Assembly (NCBI GenBank): GCA_030620095.1
Contig: JAUTXW010002146.1
Span: 248,001 to 312,000 of the forward strand
DNA from: Kuschelorhynchus macadamiae
Taxonomy: Eukaryota; Arthropoda; Insecta; Coleoptera; Curculionidae
Reading direction: 5' to 3'
Length of the DNA stretch: 64,000 nucleotides
The position numbers were made by a program, and so were the translations under genes. This document shows positions 34,192 through 44,603 of this stretch, one piece after another. Position 1 is the stretch's first letter. Each line of letters opens with the position of its first letter. Below the pieces are notes generated by a model that saw only the letters and a list, made by a program, of their open reading frames with translations, had not been told where the DNA came from and did not search any database.

Positions 34192-34370
34192 GCAATAAAA
34201 CTAAATTGCATTATGCACACCATTAGATATAGCTCGTTTTTAGTTTAGTATTCACTGAAGCATCTCTTGAGAAAGGCCTAAAAAGCCGAAACATATGTAG
34301 AGTAACTCTCTAATAAAAAACATTAAAAAGCCAAAGTTTCTTCCTTTTTAAATAAACCATTACTCTAGAG

Positions 34371-35353
34371 CATGCGACGTAGAGTTGACCATGGGAAAAA
34401 CAATCGTAGCTCAAATCTACTCCAGCTGTACTTAAGGATTGCCCTTGAGCTTTGTTAATTGTCATGGCAAAACAAAGCTTTAAAGGAAACTGTACACGTT
34501 TAAAATGAAAAGGACGGAATTAAAGGGATACGTGGTATAAAAACTGTTTCTCCCAGACTAGGGCCAGAAATAATAGTAAGTAAATTTCATTTTTAAATTG
34601 GAAATAACTTTGATTTACACAGATTCGGGAAAGGTTTATTAATTCTGTTTTTTCTTTTACGGATATTTCCGATTTTTGTATAAGTTTTTCTAGTATATCT
34701 AGCAGTTCTTTTGTGGGTATTGATGTAAACAGACTTTTAACATCAAAAGAGACAAGTTTAGCGTTATTAGGTAACTATAGATATTCTGTATTTTTTATAA
34801 TCTCAAAAGAATTTTTTACCGAATATTTTGAATGAAAATTGGTTAGTTTTGGAAGAATGTTACTTAGTTCTTTGCATAGCTTATAGGATGGAGCATTAAT
34901 GTATGATACAATAGGTCTAATTGGATTATTTTCTTTATGAATTTTCGGAAGGCCGTATAATATTGGTATAGAAATATACAGTATGTATACAGAAATAATA
35001 GTAGACTCTATTATATTGTTTTGAAATGTTTTAACCTGTGGCCGAGTTCCATTACACAATTTTGGTGGTTGTAAATTTCGAATAAGCATCACTGGTAAGT
35101 TAACTCATGAGGAGGGCTTCTTGAAGAGTTTAGAGATTGTAGGAACTTGACAGGATAATTAACCGCATTTTCTTGTTCTATAACTACATCTATTGAGTTG
35201 TATGTTACTTGCGGAGCAGTGATTTTTTTCAATAAAGCCAGATTTATTTCATCTGCTGTGCTATTTTTTGAAGTTAATATAGCTCGTTCTTTAAACCAAG
35301 AAGAGGTTTTATTTTGGCAACTTTCGAGTCCACTACAAACATTTAAGGGATAG
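34371..35353 (-). pseudogene. Helitron helicase (PIF1-like) C-terminal part, split
   Basis: Minus-strand pieces of the helicase domain. 35,353-35,070 reads SSWFKERAILTSKN and QENAVNYPVKFLQSL, up to SPPHELTYQ and a stop. 35,092-35,004, shifted, reads MLIRNLQPPKLCNGTR and NNIIESTIIS. After the 411-bp PLE fragment, 34,564 onward reads [17 protein letters not shown], then a frameshift. It continues [33 protein letters not shown] and [11 protein letters not shown], ending at the PLE B insertion. These are helicase motifs IV-VI of Helitron Rep-Hel proteins. The N-terminal helicase motifs and Rep are absent: upstream of 35,353 the sequence is non-coding Helitron 5' region. Confidence 0.88.
34579..34989 (-). 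mobile_element. PLE B fragment truncated at both ends, with 14-bp target duplication
   Basis: 34,579-34,967 matches 32,213-32,605 (PLE B RT, between motif A and the GLPKIHKEN block) almost base for base, including the stop codon after NTEYL. A 22-bp filler (34,968-34,989) follows. CAGAAATAATAGTA occurs on both sides (34,565-34,578 and 34,990-35,003) as a 14-bp duplication of Helitron helicase sequence. Neither PLE terminus is present. Confidence 0.88.
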
Positions 35354-36181
35354 TTTCACCCCCTTGGAAACTCAGTTTCGAAGAATCCCTTCTTATTGAA
35401 CCTCTGTATTCTAAAATCAAGCTCAGCTTTCTACGACAAACCGTTTGAGAAAGGTCGCAAAAATTAATCAATGACCCGATTTTTTCAAAAACCCTGTATA
35501 AATTTATAAAAAATCTTAAAGTATGTAATAAAACAAAATAAAAAGCACGTGTTCAAGTGTTTTTCCGAATAACTAATTGTTTTTTAAATAAAAAATATAA
35601 TATTAAAGGGGTGGTTTCAGCCCCTTGAATACGGTTTTTAAAACATTTTAAAATATGTAAAAAAATAAAATATAAAGCATATTATATTCAAGCGTTTTAC
35701 GGTTTTTTAAATAAAATATATTATAATATTTAAGGGATGGTTTTACCTCTTTGAACACATTGTATGAATTTTTAAAAAATATGTAAAAAAAAATAAATTA
35801 AAAAACACGTGCTCAAGTGTTTTTTCAAAAAACTAACCGGTTTTTAAATAAAAAAATATTGTATTATTAAGTGGTGGTTGCACCCCTTTGAACACCCTGT
35901 ATGAATTTTTAAAAAATCCTAGAATATGTAACAAAATAAATTAAAAAACACGTGTGCAAGCGTTTTTCCGAAAACTGACCGTTTTTTAAATACAAAATTT
36001 TATAATATTTAAGGAGTGGTTTCACCCCCTTGGAATTTGAGTTTTGAAAAATCTCATCTTATCGAACCTCTACACCCTAAAATCAACCCGTATGCCAAAA
36101 TTCAGCCTTTTATCTCAAGCGGTTTGAGCTGCAGCGTGATGAGTGAATCAGTCAACTAAGTTTTTTATATATTAATATAGA
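35354..36181 (-). repeat. Helitron 5' region with degenerate internal repeats
   Basis: Four or five diverged units of about 125-150 bp. Each has 'aaataaa..atataatatt(a)aagg', a 'gtggtt..acccc(t)ttgaa' block and 'aaaaacacgtg..caagtgttttt'. The outer end carries 'tttatctcaagcggtttgag' and 'gatgagtgaatcagtcaact', then the Helitron 5' terminus. Non-coding. Confidence 0.75.
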
Positions 36182-37600
36182 TTAGGCCGCCATTTTGTTT
36201 TGCTGTCTTGGATTCATACCATAATATTACAGGTTGATTCCTTAATTTTATACAAAATTTAAGGTAAAAAAAAAACATATTTTTTGGATCTAGGGACTCT
36301 AAAATGTAAAGATATGTAAAACCTGCAATTTTTTCACTATTACAAATATTTCTTTGGCGGCCTTCTTGAATTCGTACCACAATTTTACCAGTTCATTTCT
36401 ATACCACAATTAATGCTTGTATAACATTTGAAATTAATCCAATAAGTATTTTTTCATGCTGAATTTTTAAATAATTTATTAAGCCGCCAATTTGTTTTGC
36501 CATCTTAGATTTATACCAAAACTTTACTAGTTAATTACTACCTAGTACTTCATTTTTGTGCAAAGTTTTAGGTAAATTAAAAATAAAAAATTCGAAGTCA
36601 ACCGTGTAAGTAGTTTCAAGCCATGCCGCGAACAAACAGACAGACTGATGGAATTGAGAATACATGTTTTTCGGCATCTAGCGATCCGAAACGTTAAGAT
36701 CTGAAAAAATTCGTGGATGGTGATTTTTTCAGGATTACAATACTTCCCTTTACATTGATACCCTGATTGACACACTACGCCATTTTGAATTCTTACCAGT
36801 TTATCCGTATATCACATTTAATTTTTCTGCAAAATTTAAAGTCAACTTAATAAAATTTTTTGGTCGCCATTTTGTTCCGCCATTTTGAATTGGTATCACA
36901 ACTTTACTCGTTTATCTCTATATTACACTTAAAGCTTGTACAAAATTTGAAATTAATTTAATAAGTACTTTTTTCAGGCTCATTCTTTAAATATTTTATT
37001 AGACCGCCATTTTGTGCAAAATTTGAGATAAATTTGGTAATTAGTTTCGTTAATAATAATTTTTATACATTTCATTAGGCCGCCATATTGAATTTTTACC
37101 AAAATATTAGCAGCTCATCCCCATCTGATAAGTAGTTTTTAAACTGGGGGGTGGTCTGATAGAAAGACAGACAAACCGATAGACGGACAGACGGAATTGA
37201 TAAAACATATTTATTTGTCACCTAGGGACGCTAAAACGTGAAGATATGTAAAAACCTAGGAGGGTGATTTTTTCACTATTACAAACATTTTATTTGACCG
37301 CCATCTTGAATTAGTACCACACTTTTACTAGTTCATCTCTATACCAGAATTAGTTATAGCACACAATTTGAAATCAGTCCATTAAGTAGTTTTTCAGACT
37401 AAACTGTTAAATAATTTATTAAGCCGCCATTTTGTTCCGCCATCTTGGATTCGTACCAAAATGTTACCAGTTGATTTCTACATAATACTTGACTTTTGTG
37501 CAAAATTTGAGATACATTAGATAATCAGTTTTTTGGTAATATTTTTTTTAACATTTCACCAGGTCGCAAAGTTTTTTCTTGAGCGATTGATTCTAAATTA
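36182..37600 (+). repeat. CCGCCATTTTG degenerate repeat array
   Basis: About nine diverged, irregularly spaced units marked by CCGCCA(T/A)(T/C)TTG near 36,185, 36,482, 36,775, 36,865, 37,005, 37,079, 37,297 and 37,421. Each is followed by 'gaattcgtacca' and 'tttaccagttcat' type strings. Inverted GTCTGTCTG blocks (CAGACAGAC) sit at 36,645 and 37,165. No coding potential. Confidence 0.75.
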
Positions 37601-38238
37601 GAGAAATGTCCTAAGGGGTCAAATTTAGAAAAATTATCAGCAGTAAAACCATATTTTTGTTACATCCTGTATAAATTTGTTGAATGAATTAGAGTGATTG
37701 TTTTATTAGATACATATTTTGCTCGTTTATCTCCTTAATTCCGTCGTCGGATTTACAATTTTCAACCCACGGTTTAAACATTTTAAAATTTACTAATTAT
37801 ACCTCACAAAAAGATTGTTACTCTAAAAATAAATAACACCTCTGAAAACCGTTACTGTACAAACGCTTGCAAACCAGACCTTAATTGCATTATTGGGGTA
37901 AAACCCACCTGATCGTTATGAGCCCGGCAACTTCATGACCATTTATCGTGTGTCGGACTATAACAGGTAATAGCAATTTTGATTAGCGCCATTGTATTTA
38001 CCTACCTAAAAAGAAACTTTTTATACCTGTTTTCGCCTCGCACACATAAAGACATTAAAAACCATACGTACATAATATTTGATCTTTGTGCAAAATTTGA
38101 GATAATTGGATAATCAGTTTTTTAGTAATAAGTTTTTTCTTGATCGATTGATTCTAAATTAGAGAAATGTCCCAAGGGGCCAAATTTAGAAAAATTATCT
38201 TGAACAGCAGTAAAACCATATTTTTGTTACATCCTGTA
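37571..38238 (+). repeat. Direct repeat of about 105 bp flanking the 37.9 kb repeat
   Basis: 37,571-37,675 and 38,127-38,238 share 'gattgattctaaattagaga', 'caaatttagaaaaattatc' and 'gttacatcctgtataa'. Between them lies 37,909-38,063, the second copy of the 29.77 kb repeat. Confidence 0.7.
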
Positions 38239-38579
38239 TAATTTTGTTTCCAACAGTTGAACAATACAATAATGTTCTTGTAGTAACCAATTTTGGGAAC
38301 CATTTTGAATAAGTGTTATTCAGATACAGGACGCTGTGATCCAAAAATTTAGTAGTAGATATTTAGTAAAATTTTAATTTTTGTGATACTACGACAACCT
38401 TGCAAATTAGTTTTTGACCCCCAAAATCAATAAAAATAACAAGTTTTTTTTTAAATGGGGAAGACACAAAATCTGAAAAAAATTGTACTGTATATTTTAT
38501 TGTACTTATGCATTAGGATTCTATTGTTTTCCGTACAACCCTGGCAAGTGTATTTTTGTTAATATTTCTAAATGTGTCC
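38239..38579. other. Interval without recognised genes
   Basis: AT-rich with no motif. It may hold the 3' non-coding end of the following minus-strand transposon. Confidence 0.4.
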
Positions 38580-39584
38580 AAAACACTTTGTCTCAGGATT
38601 TTTATGGTCGCAGGGGATCAAATTCATAGACCTCATTCTTTGTGTAACCCCAGAGGTAGAAATCCAAGGGCGAGAGGTCAGGGGATCTAGGGGCCCAAGA
38701 TATTGGACCGTTTAAGGAAATAATTCTTTTGTCTAACTGCTCTCTTAAGAAGTTCCTGACTTGAATGGCGTTGTGAGTTGGACATCCATACTGTTGAACC
38801 CAGGTTCTTCTAAACTCATTTTCCGTTAGAGTAGCTCGTAAATCCGGTACAACCTAGTTTCGCAAAAGCTCTAGGTATCTCTGTCCTTATAGGTTGTAGT
38901 TAAACAAAAATGGCCCTTTAAGCCGATTTCCTGAAATGGTTAATAATTTATAAATAGGTGCCCAATTAAAAAAGTACATTAGATTAAATTACCAATGACC
39001 CGACACCAAACGTTACTTTCAAAACTGGTCTGTCGATCTTTCTCTGCCACTTCGTGAGGGTTTTCCACAGCCCAATGACTACTGTTGTGCCTCTTAAAAA
39101 CTCCACAATTCGTAAACCTGCTCTCATCGGACCATATGACGTGGTTTACAAAATCGAGGTTTTCGTTACAAATTTTCGTAGCGTAGTCGTCTTGGAAAAA
39201 CAGTTTCCTTAAGCCCTTGAACTATTACGGGTTTGTATGGTACTTATTCTTTTTTAACACTCTCTGTACCGTTGATTTTGGTACATAAACTTCCTGTTCT
39301 ACAGTTCTTACCGATGCACTAGGGTTTTCGTTGATAGCTTGTAAAATGTTTCCGTCGCGATTTTTTTTGTCAATATTGTATCCGCTTCTAGGTTGTTCCA
39401 AGGCTTCATGGTTAATTAAATTAACTACGATGTTTCTGAATTGGGTTTTATGAGGCTGCCGTCGTTCGGGGTACATCTTCAAATACCTTGCTGAGGTAAT
39501 GTCGGCGTTTCTGTGTGACTGCAAGTACAGCGCTAACACGTCAAACTTTTCTTCATTCGAATAGGGAATACCGGCCATTTTCAA
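38580..39584 (-). pseudogene. DD41D transposase, nearly full length
   Basis: Starts at 39,584 with MKMAGIPYSNEEKFDVLALY and PERRQPHKTQFRNIV (DUF4817-like N-terminus), then SASVRTVEQEVYVPKSTVQR (HTH 2). After a frameshift near 39,225 the reading is NLDFVNHVIWSDESRF, with the first Asp present, and HWAVENPHEVAEKDRQTSFE. Another shift near 38,900 leads to RTWVQQYGCPTHNA, where the second Asp of QQDG is Tyr. Then come WAPRSPDLSPLDFYLWGY and TKNEVYEFDPLRP, with a stop near 38,609. Forty-one residues separate the second and third sites. Loss of the second Asp plus frameshifts inactivate it. Confidence 0.87.
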
Positions 39585-40593
39585 CAGGTCTCAACAATTT
39601 GTGTGCCAGGTTTATGATTTTATTGAAAGAAAAGCGTACTACTTATTAAAACACAACTTTGATACTTAATGAATTATTTAACGTCAAAGTCAAAATCCAC
39701 TTTAGTTACAAATAAATCGTGACCTCTTTAGAAAAAATTCAGACCTAACTTTACGAAGTGTGATATTTCGATGATACTCAAATCTTTTATGCACTTTTGA
39801 GACATCACTAGACTGAAAATTTAACGCTCTTTCCAAAAATCGGAAAATCCAATATGGCGGCCATAAGAAAAATGAAAGTGGAGGCAGGCGGGTTGCGGAA
39901 TAAGAAAAGACGATGGGGAGATGTCGTACACGCCATCTTATTCGTCTTAAAAAAGTGTCCTAACAATGTTACATTTTGACAGCTGTCAAATTTACCGTTT
40001 TGGATTTATTGGCAAAAAACGAAATCCGCCATTTTCGGTTTTTCGCCGATATTTTCCAAAACCAATTTACTTTTCCCATTTAACCTTTGCTGTAGGTATA
40101 ATAAAAGCTAAGAACCCTATATAAGGAAGCGAATCTGGGATAGACTGTATTTTGATTTGAAATTGGTTCACCGGTTTATTTTGTAAAAATAATATTAAGA
40201 AAAACATAGGTATAAGGGTGATAAATTTTGCTATCCCGTTATGTAATTTTATGTATACAGGGTGACCCTGAAAATGTGCAACCTCAAAATCTAATATAAA
40301 AATATAATCATTTATTCATTCAATTCGATGTTTTGATGTCTAATACTACGCGTAAGGTGTTAAGGTCTTTATTAGTTTGAGCAAAATGGTCAAGGCGAAA
40401 TAAAATATTATTTTTCACTTTTTAGTGCATTTTTTTTTGAAGTCGGTTTATAAATATTTTTATTACATCATGATTTTCAAACCACCCCGTGTAAATATTA
40501 GCATCCACCGGGCGGATTCCACCCAATTTATTTTCTTTAGGTTTTTTTTAGACAATATTTTATTATGATCCGATAATTATACTTATTCTCTAA
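39585..40593. other. Interval with at most a small MITE
   Basis: No gene recognised. ACAGGGTGACCCTGAAAATG at 40,257 faces a complementary end near 40,497 (ACACGGGGTGGTTTGAAAAT on the other strand), suggesting a small mariner-type MITE of about 240 bp. The rest is unassigned. Confidence 0.35.
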
Positions 40594-40945
40594 CAGAGCT
40601 GTGAGTAACTTGATGAAAAAGATACTTTTCGCTAACTAGTTACTATGTAACTAAGTTACTTTTAAAATTGGGAAATAAGTAACTATAGTATAGATACTTT
40701 TGTAAACTAACTTGTAATTTTTTCTTTTGAAAGTAACTTTTTGCTTCAAAAGTATCTATAGTTACTTTTGAAGTAACTAGTTACTTTAAAAGTAATTAGA
40801 AACAGGTTAGATTACACATATCCGAGAAAAAAATCATTGGAAGTTTTCCAAATAATATAAACATTCATTTAACGATCTCATTAAACACACAAATATAGGT
40901 AACTTTTTTGTATATTCTGCTCGATGTTGTATCTCTTACGGTTCG

Positions 40946-42552
40946 CAGTGGCGGCTATTCAGGTGAAGTAGGTGAAGTGCTACTTCACCATGAAAAATAA
41001 ACAAGCCAACATCTAATTATATTTATTATATATATCTCTTAAAATTTAATGTTTTACATTCATTTATTCACCTAATTGGCAAAAAATAAACTGTACATCT
41101 CGAATAAATATTTTACTTGACCGTTGGCGGCATGTCTCTTTAAAACTTTTAATCGAACTTTATTATAACAACTATAACAGTGGCGCAAACCGCTTCGACT
41201 TTGCTGGAGGTGCTATGTTTAGTTTACGATTTTCCTACTACGTTGCCATGACAACGCGTACGCGATGACGTCGAGCGCATGGAACAATAATCTTAACTAG
41301 CGCCATACAACGCTCTCGGTGAATTGCTAACGCACTACACTATACCCACGTGTCGTTCAGTTTGGGGTGGTTGTTTACTTTTATTTTCTCGGATTTCGCT
41401 GCAACCGGTTAATTCCTTTGCAGTTTGCTTGACTGCTTTGTGTTATATTTATTTATGGTGTTGTTACAACTTTATTTGGTGTCGGGTTTATTAATTTACA
41501 TTATTGATGAATCCAATCACGGATGTGGTTTGCATTTTGTTGGAAACTCCACTTAATCGATGGAAGGAACAAGATCAGAGTTTTAATCGTCATCCTGGTT
41601 TTCGGCGTACAAATGGTTATATATTAGTTAAATATTACAAAAATTGTTTTGCTGGCCTTGTTTACTAGTTTCCAATAAATATTCAGTTTGGAATAAGGAA
41701 GAATTTACAGGTAAGTTAAATATATAATACATAAACATGAAGACTCGGCGGAGCATTTAAAATGCGAATTAATGCGAAAAACATTTGTAAAAAATCAAAG
41801 CACTATAGCTGACACTTAAAAAGAAAATGCTAAACTATATAAAATACATTTTAACGAAAACGTCCGATTAAATAGGCTATTTATGTGCTTGGTAATTGAC
41901 GCAGTTTTGTACCTTACAAAAGAAGAGTTAGTCTTTCGCGGCCATGATGAGAGCAGCGGGTCAATAAATTCCCAAAAACTAAAAGATCATCACGAAAAAA
42001 TTAAAAATGTTTTTACTGGTGACTCGAAAACTATTCCAAACGAAATAATTGGATGCATTTCTGATTATTTAAACGATCATGTAAAAAATTAAGTAATGAA
42101 CACACAGTTTTTTTCTGTCCTAGTGGATGACACCACTGATATTACGCAAACCTCCCAGTGCTCCATAATTTTAAGATACGTTAATTCAGAAGGTTCAGTA
42201 GTCGAGAGATCCTTAGGATTTTATAATTTCAGCTCCGATAGAACGTCGGAGAATTTATATTCTCTATTGGATCAAATTTTTGACCAATTTGACTATAAAC
42301 ATAAATTAATAGGGCAATGTGCAAGTATGCGCCATCCTAGCCTTTAAAAAAAAAGCGCCGCAGGCTGTATTTGTCTATTGTCTCGCTGCTAGGAAGGATA
42401 GGAGAATTGATTTAGTTTACAAAATTTAGGTAAGTCGTAGAAAAATATTCTACTCCTTTCACATATAAAAAAAATTCTGGAAAAAAAATTATTGCGATAT
42501 TTTCTTGCTTCATTTGCACTTCACTTACTTTTTCACCCCCGAGCCGCTACTG
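40946..42552 (+). mobile_element. hAT element 2, internally deleted
   Basis: 1,607 bp from CAGTGGCGGCT to AGCCGCTACTG with a perfect 8-bp target duplication ACGGTTCG (40,938-40,945 and 42,553-42,560). It is closely related to hAT element 1 over both ends and the 500-bp non-coding 5' region. About 0.9 kb of transposase middle and C-terminal coding is deleted (counterpart of roughly 5,840-6,755 in element 1). Confidence 0.93.
41730..42420 (+). pseudogene. hAT element 2 transposase fragment
   Basis: Plus-strand frames read HEDSAEHLKCELM, then KENAKLYKIHFNENV and TKEELVFRGHDESSGS (41,883-42,092). Next is VDDTTDITQTSQCSI and SSDRTSENLYSLLDQ (42,096-42,347), and finally a short C-terminal piece with RRIDLVYKI near 42,398-42,427. 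It matches element 1 apart from small indels. It has lost the KNFKKLLGLL segment and the whole central and dimerisation region except the last dozen codons. Confidence 0.88.
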
Positions 42553-42598
42553 ACGGTTCGTAATAATTCTGGAATATGTCTTCTTATCTGGGATGAGC

Positions 42599-42600
42599 TA

Positions 42601-42679
<79 letters not shown>
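42599..42679. repeat. (TA)n microsatellite
   Basis: About 81 bp of TA with one TG step near 42,605. It lies just outside hAT element 2 and inside the GTAACTAGTTAC element. Confidence 0.97.
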
Positions 42680-42681
<2 letters not shown>

Positions 42682-43087
42682 CCGAACCAACCATTTACTC
42701 CTACAACAGAGGTAAAACGAAAAATTAGTTGCTTCCGAAGTAAGGGAGTCATTCCAAAGTAACTTGACGTTGAACTACATATTTTAACCACGTTACATTG
42801 AAAATAACTCGAAACTCTTAAAATGTAACTAGTTATTATTTTTTAACTCAGTTTATAACTAGAAATAAGTTAGTTTTTAAAGTAACTCGTTACTTTCAAA
42901 GTAACTAGTTACTCTCAAAGTAACTTAGTTGAAATATTTAGTTGCTTTTAGAAAGTAACGAAGAACTAGATACTATTTTCCATAAAAAAGACTAATATCT
43001 TCGAGTATCTAGTTACATTTTTCAGAAAGTAACTTTAAAAGTAACTAGATACTTTTTTGAAGTAACTTTCACAGCTCTGCTCTCTAA

Positions 43088-43473
43088 ATATAAAAAATAA
43101 CTGTAGGAATTAGGTTACTAAAATTACCCGACCAACTCTTCAAAAGAAACGAGGTCAATCACAAAACGTGACATATGAAATTTTGTTGAATAATATATGA
43201 GTGTGGTAAACCAAACACAAAAACAAACTGCCTGCCGTTAAATCAATTTTAAAGCGACCAGTTATTACCTTAAATATTTATTACTCTAACTACTAAACAG
43301 CTTTCCGTGACTGCACATTGATATCCACTAAATACATCTCTTACCCTGATTTCACTGAAAGGCTTTTACAATATTTACCCAATTTTCTTGTCAGGTTGAG
43401 AATTTAAACGCTTTCAATTATTTGGCGGAAATATCACTTAGATTCATGCTAAAAGGGAATTTTTAGTCCTAGT
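43088..43473. other. Interval without recognised genes
   Basis: Spacer between two hAT insertions. No motif found. Confidence 0.45.
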
Positions 43474-43481
43474 CAATTTAA

Positions 43482-44595
43482 CAGTGGCGGCTAGTAGTGA
43501 ATTATATAGGGAGGTCAATAACAAATTTAAAAATAGGTATACTTAAAATAAAAATAAATATCTTATCTTTAAATAGAGCTTTTAATTCTCTTGAAGTTTA
43601 GGTCTACTCTTCGTTCTTTAGAATTGGAAAAATGCTGAATGACACGTTCGTTAAAATTGCACGCACATTCCTTTTATAAACGATTTTTCGATACTTGCAT
43701 TGCATAAGCGGATAGTCTATTTTGGCTCAACAAAAATTTATAAGCCCTCGAAAAACCCCTGGATTTTCAAACAACGCCGTTTCATTATGGCAACGTAGTG
43801 CCAGCTTGAATGCCCCACAAAATTTTACACAATCTATAATGTTGTTTAAAATATAACGATTTTTGGATACATTTTCATTAAAATCTCTAAGAGATTTTCT
43901 ATAAGCTGTGTCTAGCTGAGTGCGAATATCAACACTTCCGACCGTAGCATAGTTCACCGAACATTTCATGTGATCTGCAGAAAACGAATGTTTTTTTATT
44001 TTTTCTTTTAAGTGTTTTAAGTCTTTAACACCGGTTTTGCACCATAATGAGTCCAACAAACAAACATAACAGTAAAATGAGTTAGAGACTTCACAACCAC
44101 ATATCCAATATATATTACAAAAACAGTATATTTTCATCGATTAAAAACGTCCGAAACAATATCGAGTTAGAATCCGGCCGCATGACCTCTGAACAATTGA
44201 TCTTCCGCATGCCGACGTGGTGCCGCGACCGATCGATCGAATTATGAGAAGAGACCGGCTGATGACCCAAATCGCGATTTCATATTCCATTTGCTATCAC
44301 GTTCGGCTGCCGCTCGGTAGCTGTGAAATCTTCGGATACTTTCGTCAACCTTAAGGTAATCAGGGCAATTCGGACTGCCCAGCCTAGCTTAGTATAGTAT
44401 ATTTTATGATGCCTAACGAACGCAACGAGACCATTCGAACCGCCGCGCGCGGCTAATAGTGTAGCGTATTTAACATTTCCCAAGGTTCGCGTTTGATTAC
44501 AACTATTAGGAAGGACGGTCAAACGAATAATTTATTTTTTGAAATTTTTTTGGGGGTGTCATTGACCAAATGACCCTATGGAAGAACCGCCTCTG
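43482..44595 (-). mobile_element. hAT element 3 with perfect target duplication
   Basis: 1,114 bp from CAGTGGCGGCTAG to its imperfect complement ...AACCGCCTCTG, flanked on both sides by CAATTTAA (43,474-43,481 and 44,596-44,603). The terminal 11 bp resemble hAT elements 1 and 2, but the interior differs. It encodes an N-terminal transposase part on the minus strand. 44,140-44,520 is unusually GC-rich. Confidence 0.92.
43727..44137 (-). pseudogene. hAT element 3 transposase N-terminal part
   Basis: A 136-codon frame starts near 44,137 and reads CYVCLLDSLWCKTGVKDLKH, then SADHMKCSVNYA, a TTF/BED-like zinc-binding arrangement (C..C...H..C). It continues QLDTAYRKSLRDFNENVSKN, DCVKFCGAFKLALRCHNE and NPGVFRGLINF, the DUF4371-type region of ZMYM1-like hAT transposases. 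Everything downstream is missing, so this is a deletion derivative of an element related to hAT 1 and 2. Confidence 0.8.
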
Positions 44596-44603
44596 CAATT
44601 TAA

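Larger units (their letters stand above)
30909..34360. mobile_element. PLE B: head-to-head pair in one insertion
   Basis: A minus-strand copy (30,909-33,085) and a plus-strand copy (33,097-34,360) are joined by their N-terminal coding ends with an 11-bp spacer. The shared first codons create a 14-bp perfect inverted repeat (33,072-33,085 / 33,097-33,110). TTACTCTAGAG flanks the whole pair on both sides (ending at 30,908 and 34,370), a target duplication of about 11 bp in the Helitron helicase gene. The two copies are nearly identical by eye, so both were made at or close to one event. The right copy lacks the RT N-terminal half. Confidence 0.88.
30757..36181 (-). mobile_element. Helitron with both termini, heavily interrupted
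   Basis: Reading the minus strand, the element starts TCTATATTAATATATAAAA at 36,181 and ends with a 5-bp hairpin (30,784-30,769), 8 nt, then CTAG at 30,760-30,757. It lies exactly between A and T, all hallmarks of Helitrons (5'-TC, 3' hairpin plus CTRR, A^T target, no duplication). Helicase codons remain at 34,371-35,353 and near 30,820-30,908. Rep and most of the helicase are missing. Two PLE insertions (30,909-34,360 and 34,579-34,989) account for about 3.9 kb. Joining the flanks recreates an uninterrupted repeat unit like those at 36,461-36,510 and 37,400-37,445. Confidence 0.88.
40594..43079. mobile_element. hAT-type non-autonomous element built of GTAACTAGTTAC motifs
   Basis: Ends CAGAGCTGTGA (40,594) and TCACAGCTCTG (to 43,079), flanked by TTCTCTAA (40,586-40,593) and CTCTCTAA (43,080-43,087): an 8-bp duplication with one mismatch. 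Interior DNA is packed with AAGTAACT and AGTTACTT in both orientations. hAT element 2 (40,946-42,552) is inserted inside, with a (TA)n array next to it. Without that insert the element is about 880 bp and has no coding capacity. Confidence 0.85.

Noticed and set aside
34775..35092. 105-codon minus-strand ORF as a gene
   Set aside because: It is a chance fusion of Helitron helicase codons, filler DNA and a PLE RT fragment across an insertion junction.
38222..40270. CATCCTGTATA at 38,222 and TATACAGGGTGACC at 40,255 as TIRs of the 38.6 kb DD41D element
   Set aside because: The two motifs point away from the element, so they cannot be its terminal inverted repeats.
42525..42791. 88-codon minus-strand ORF with Ile-Tyr repeats
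   Set aside because: It is a translation of the (TA)n array; the frame also crosses an hAT end.
44260..44282. CTGATGACCC in hAT element 3 as a hammerhead core
   Set aside because: No GAAA follows at a usable distance and no flanking helices form.
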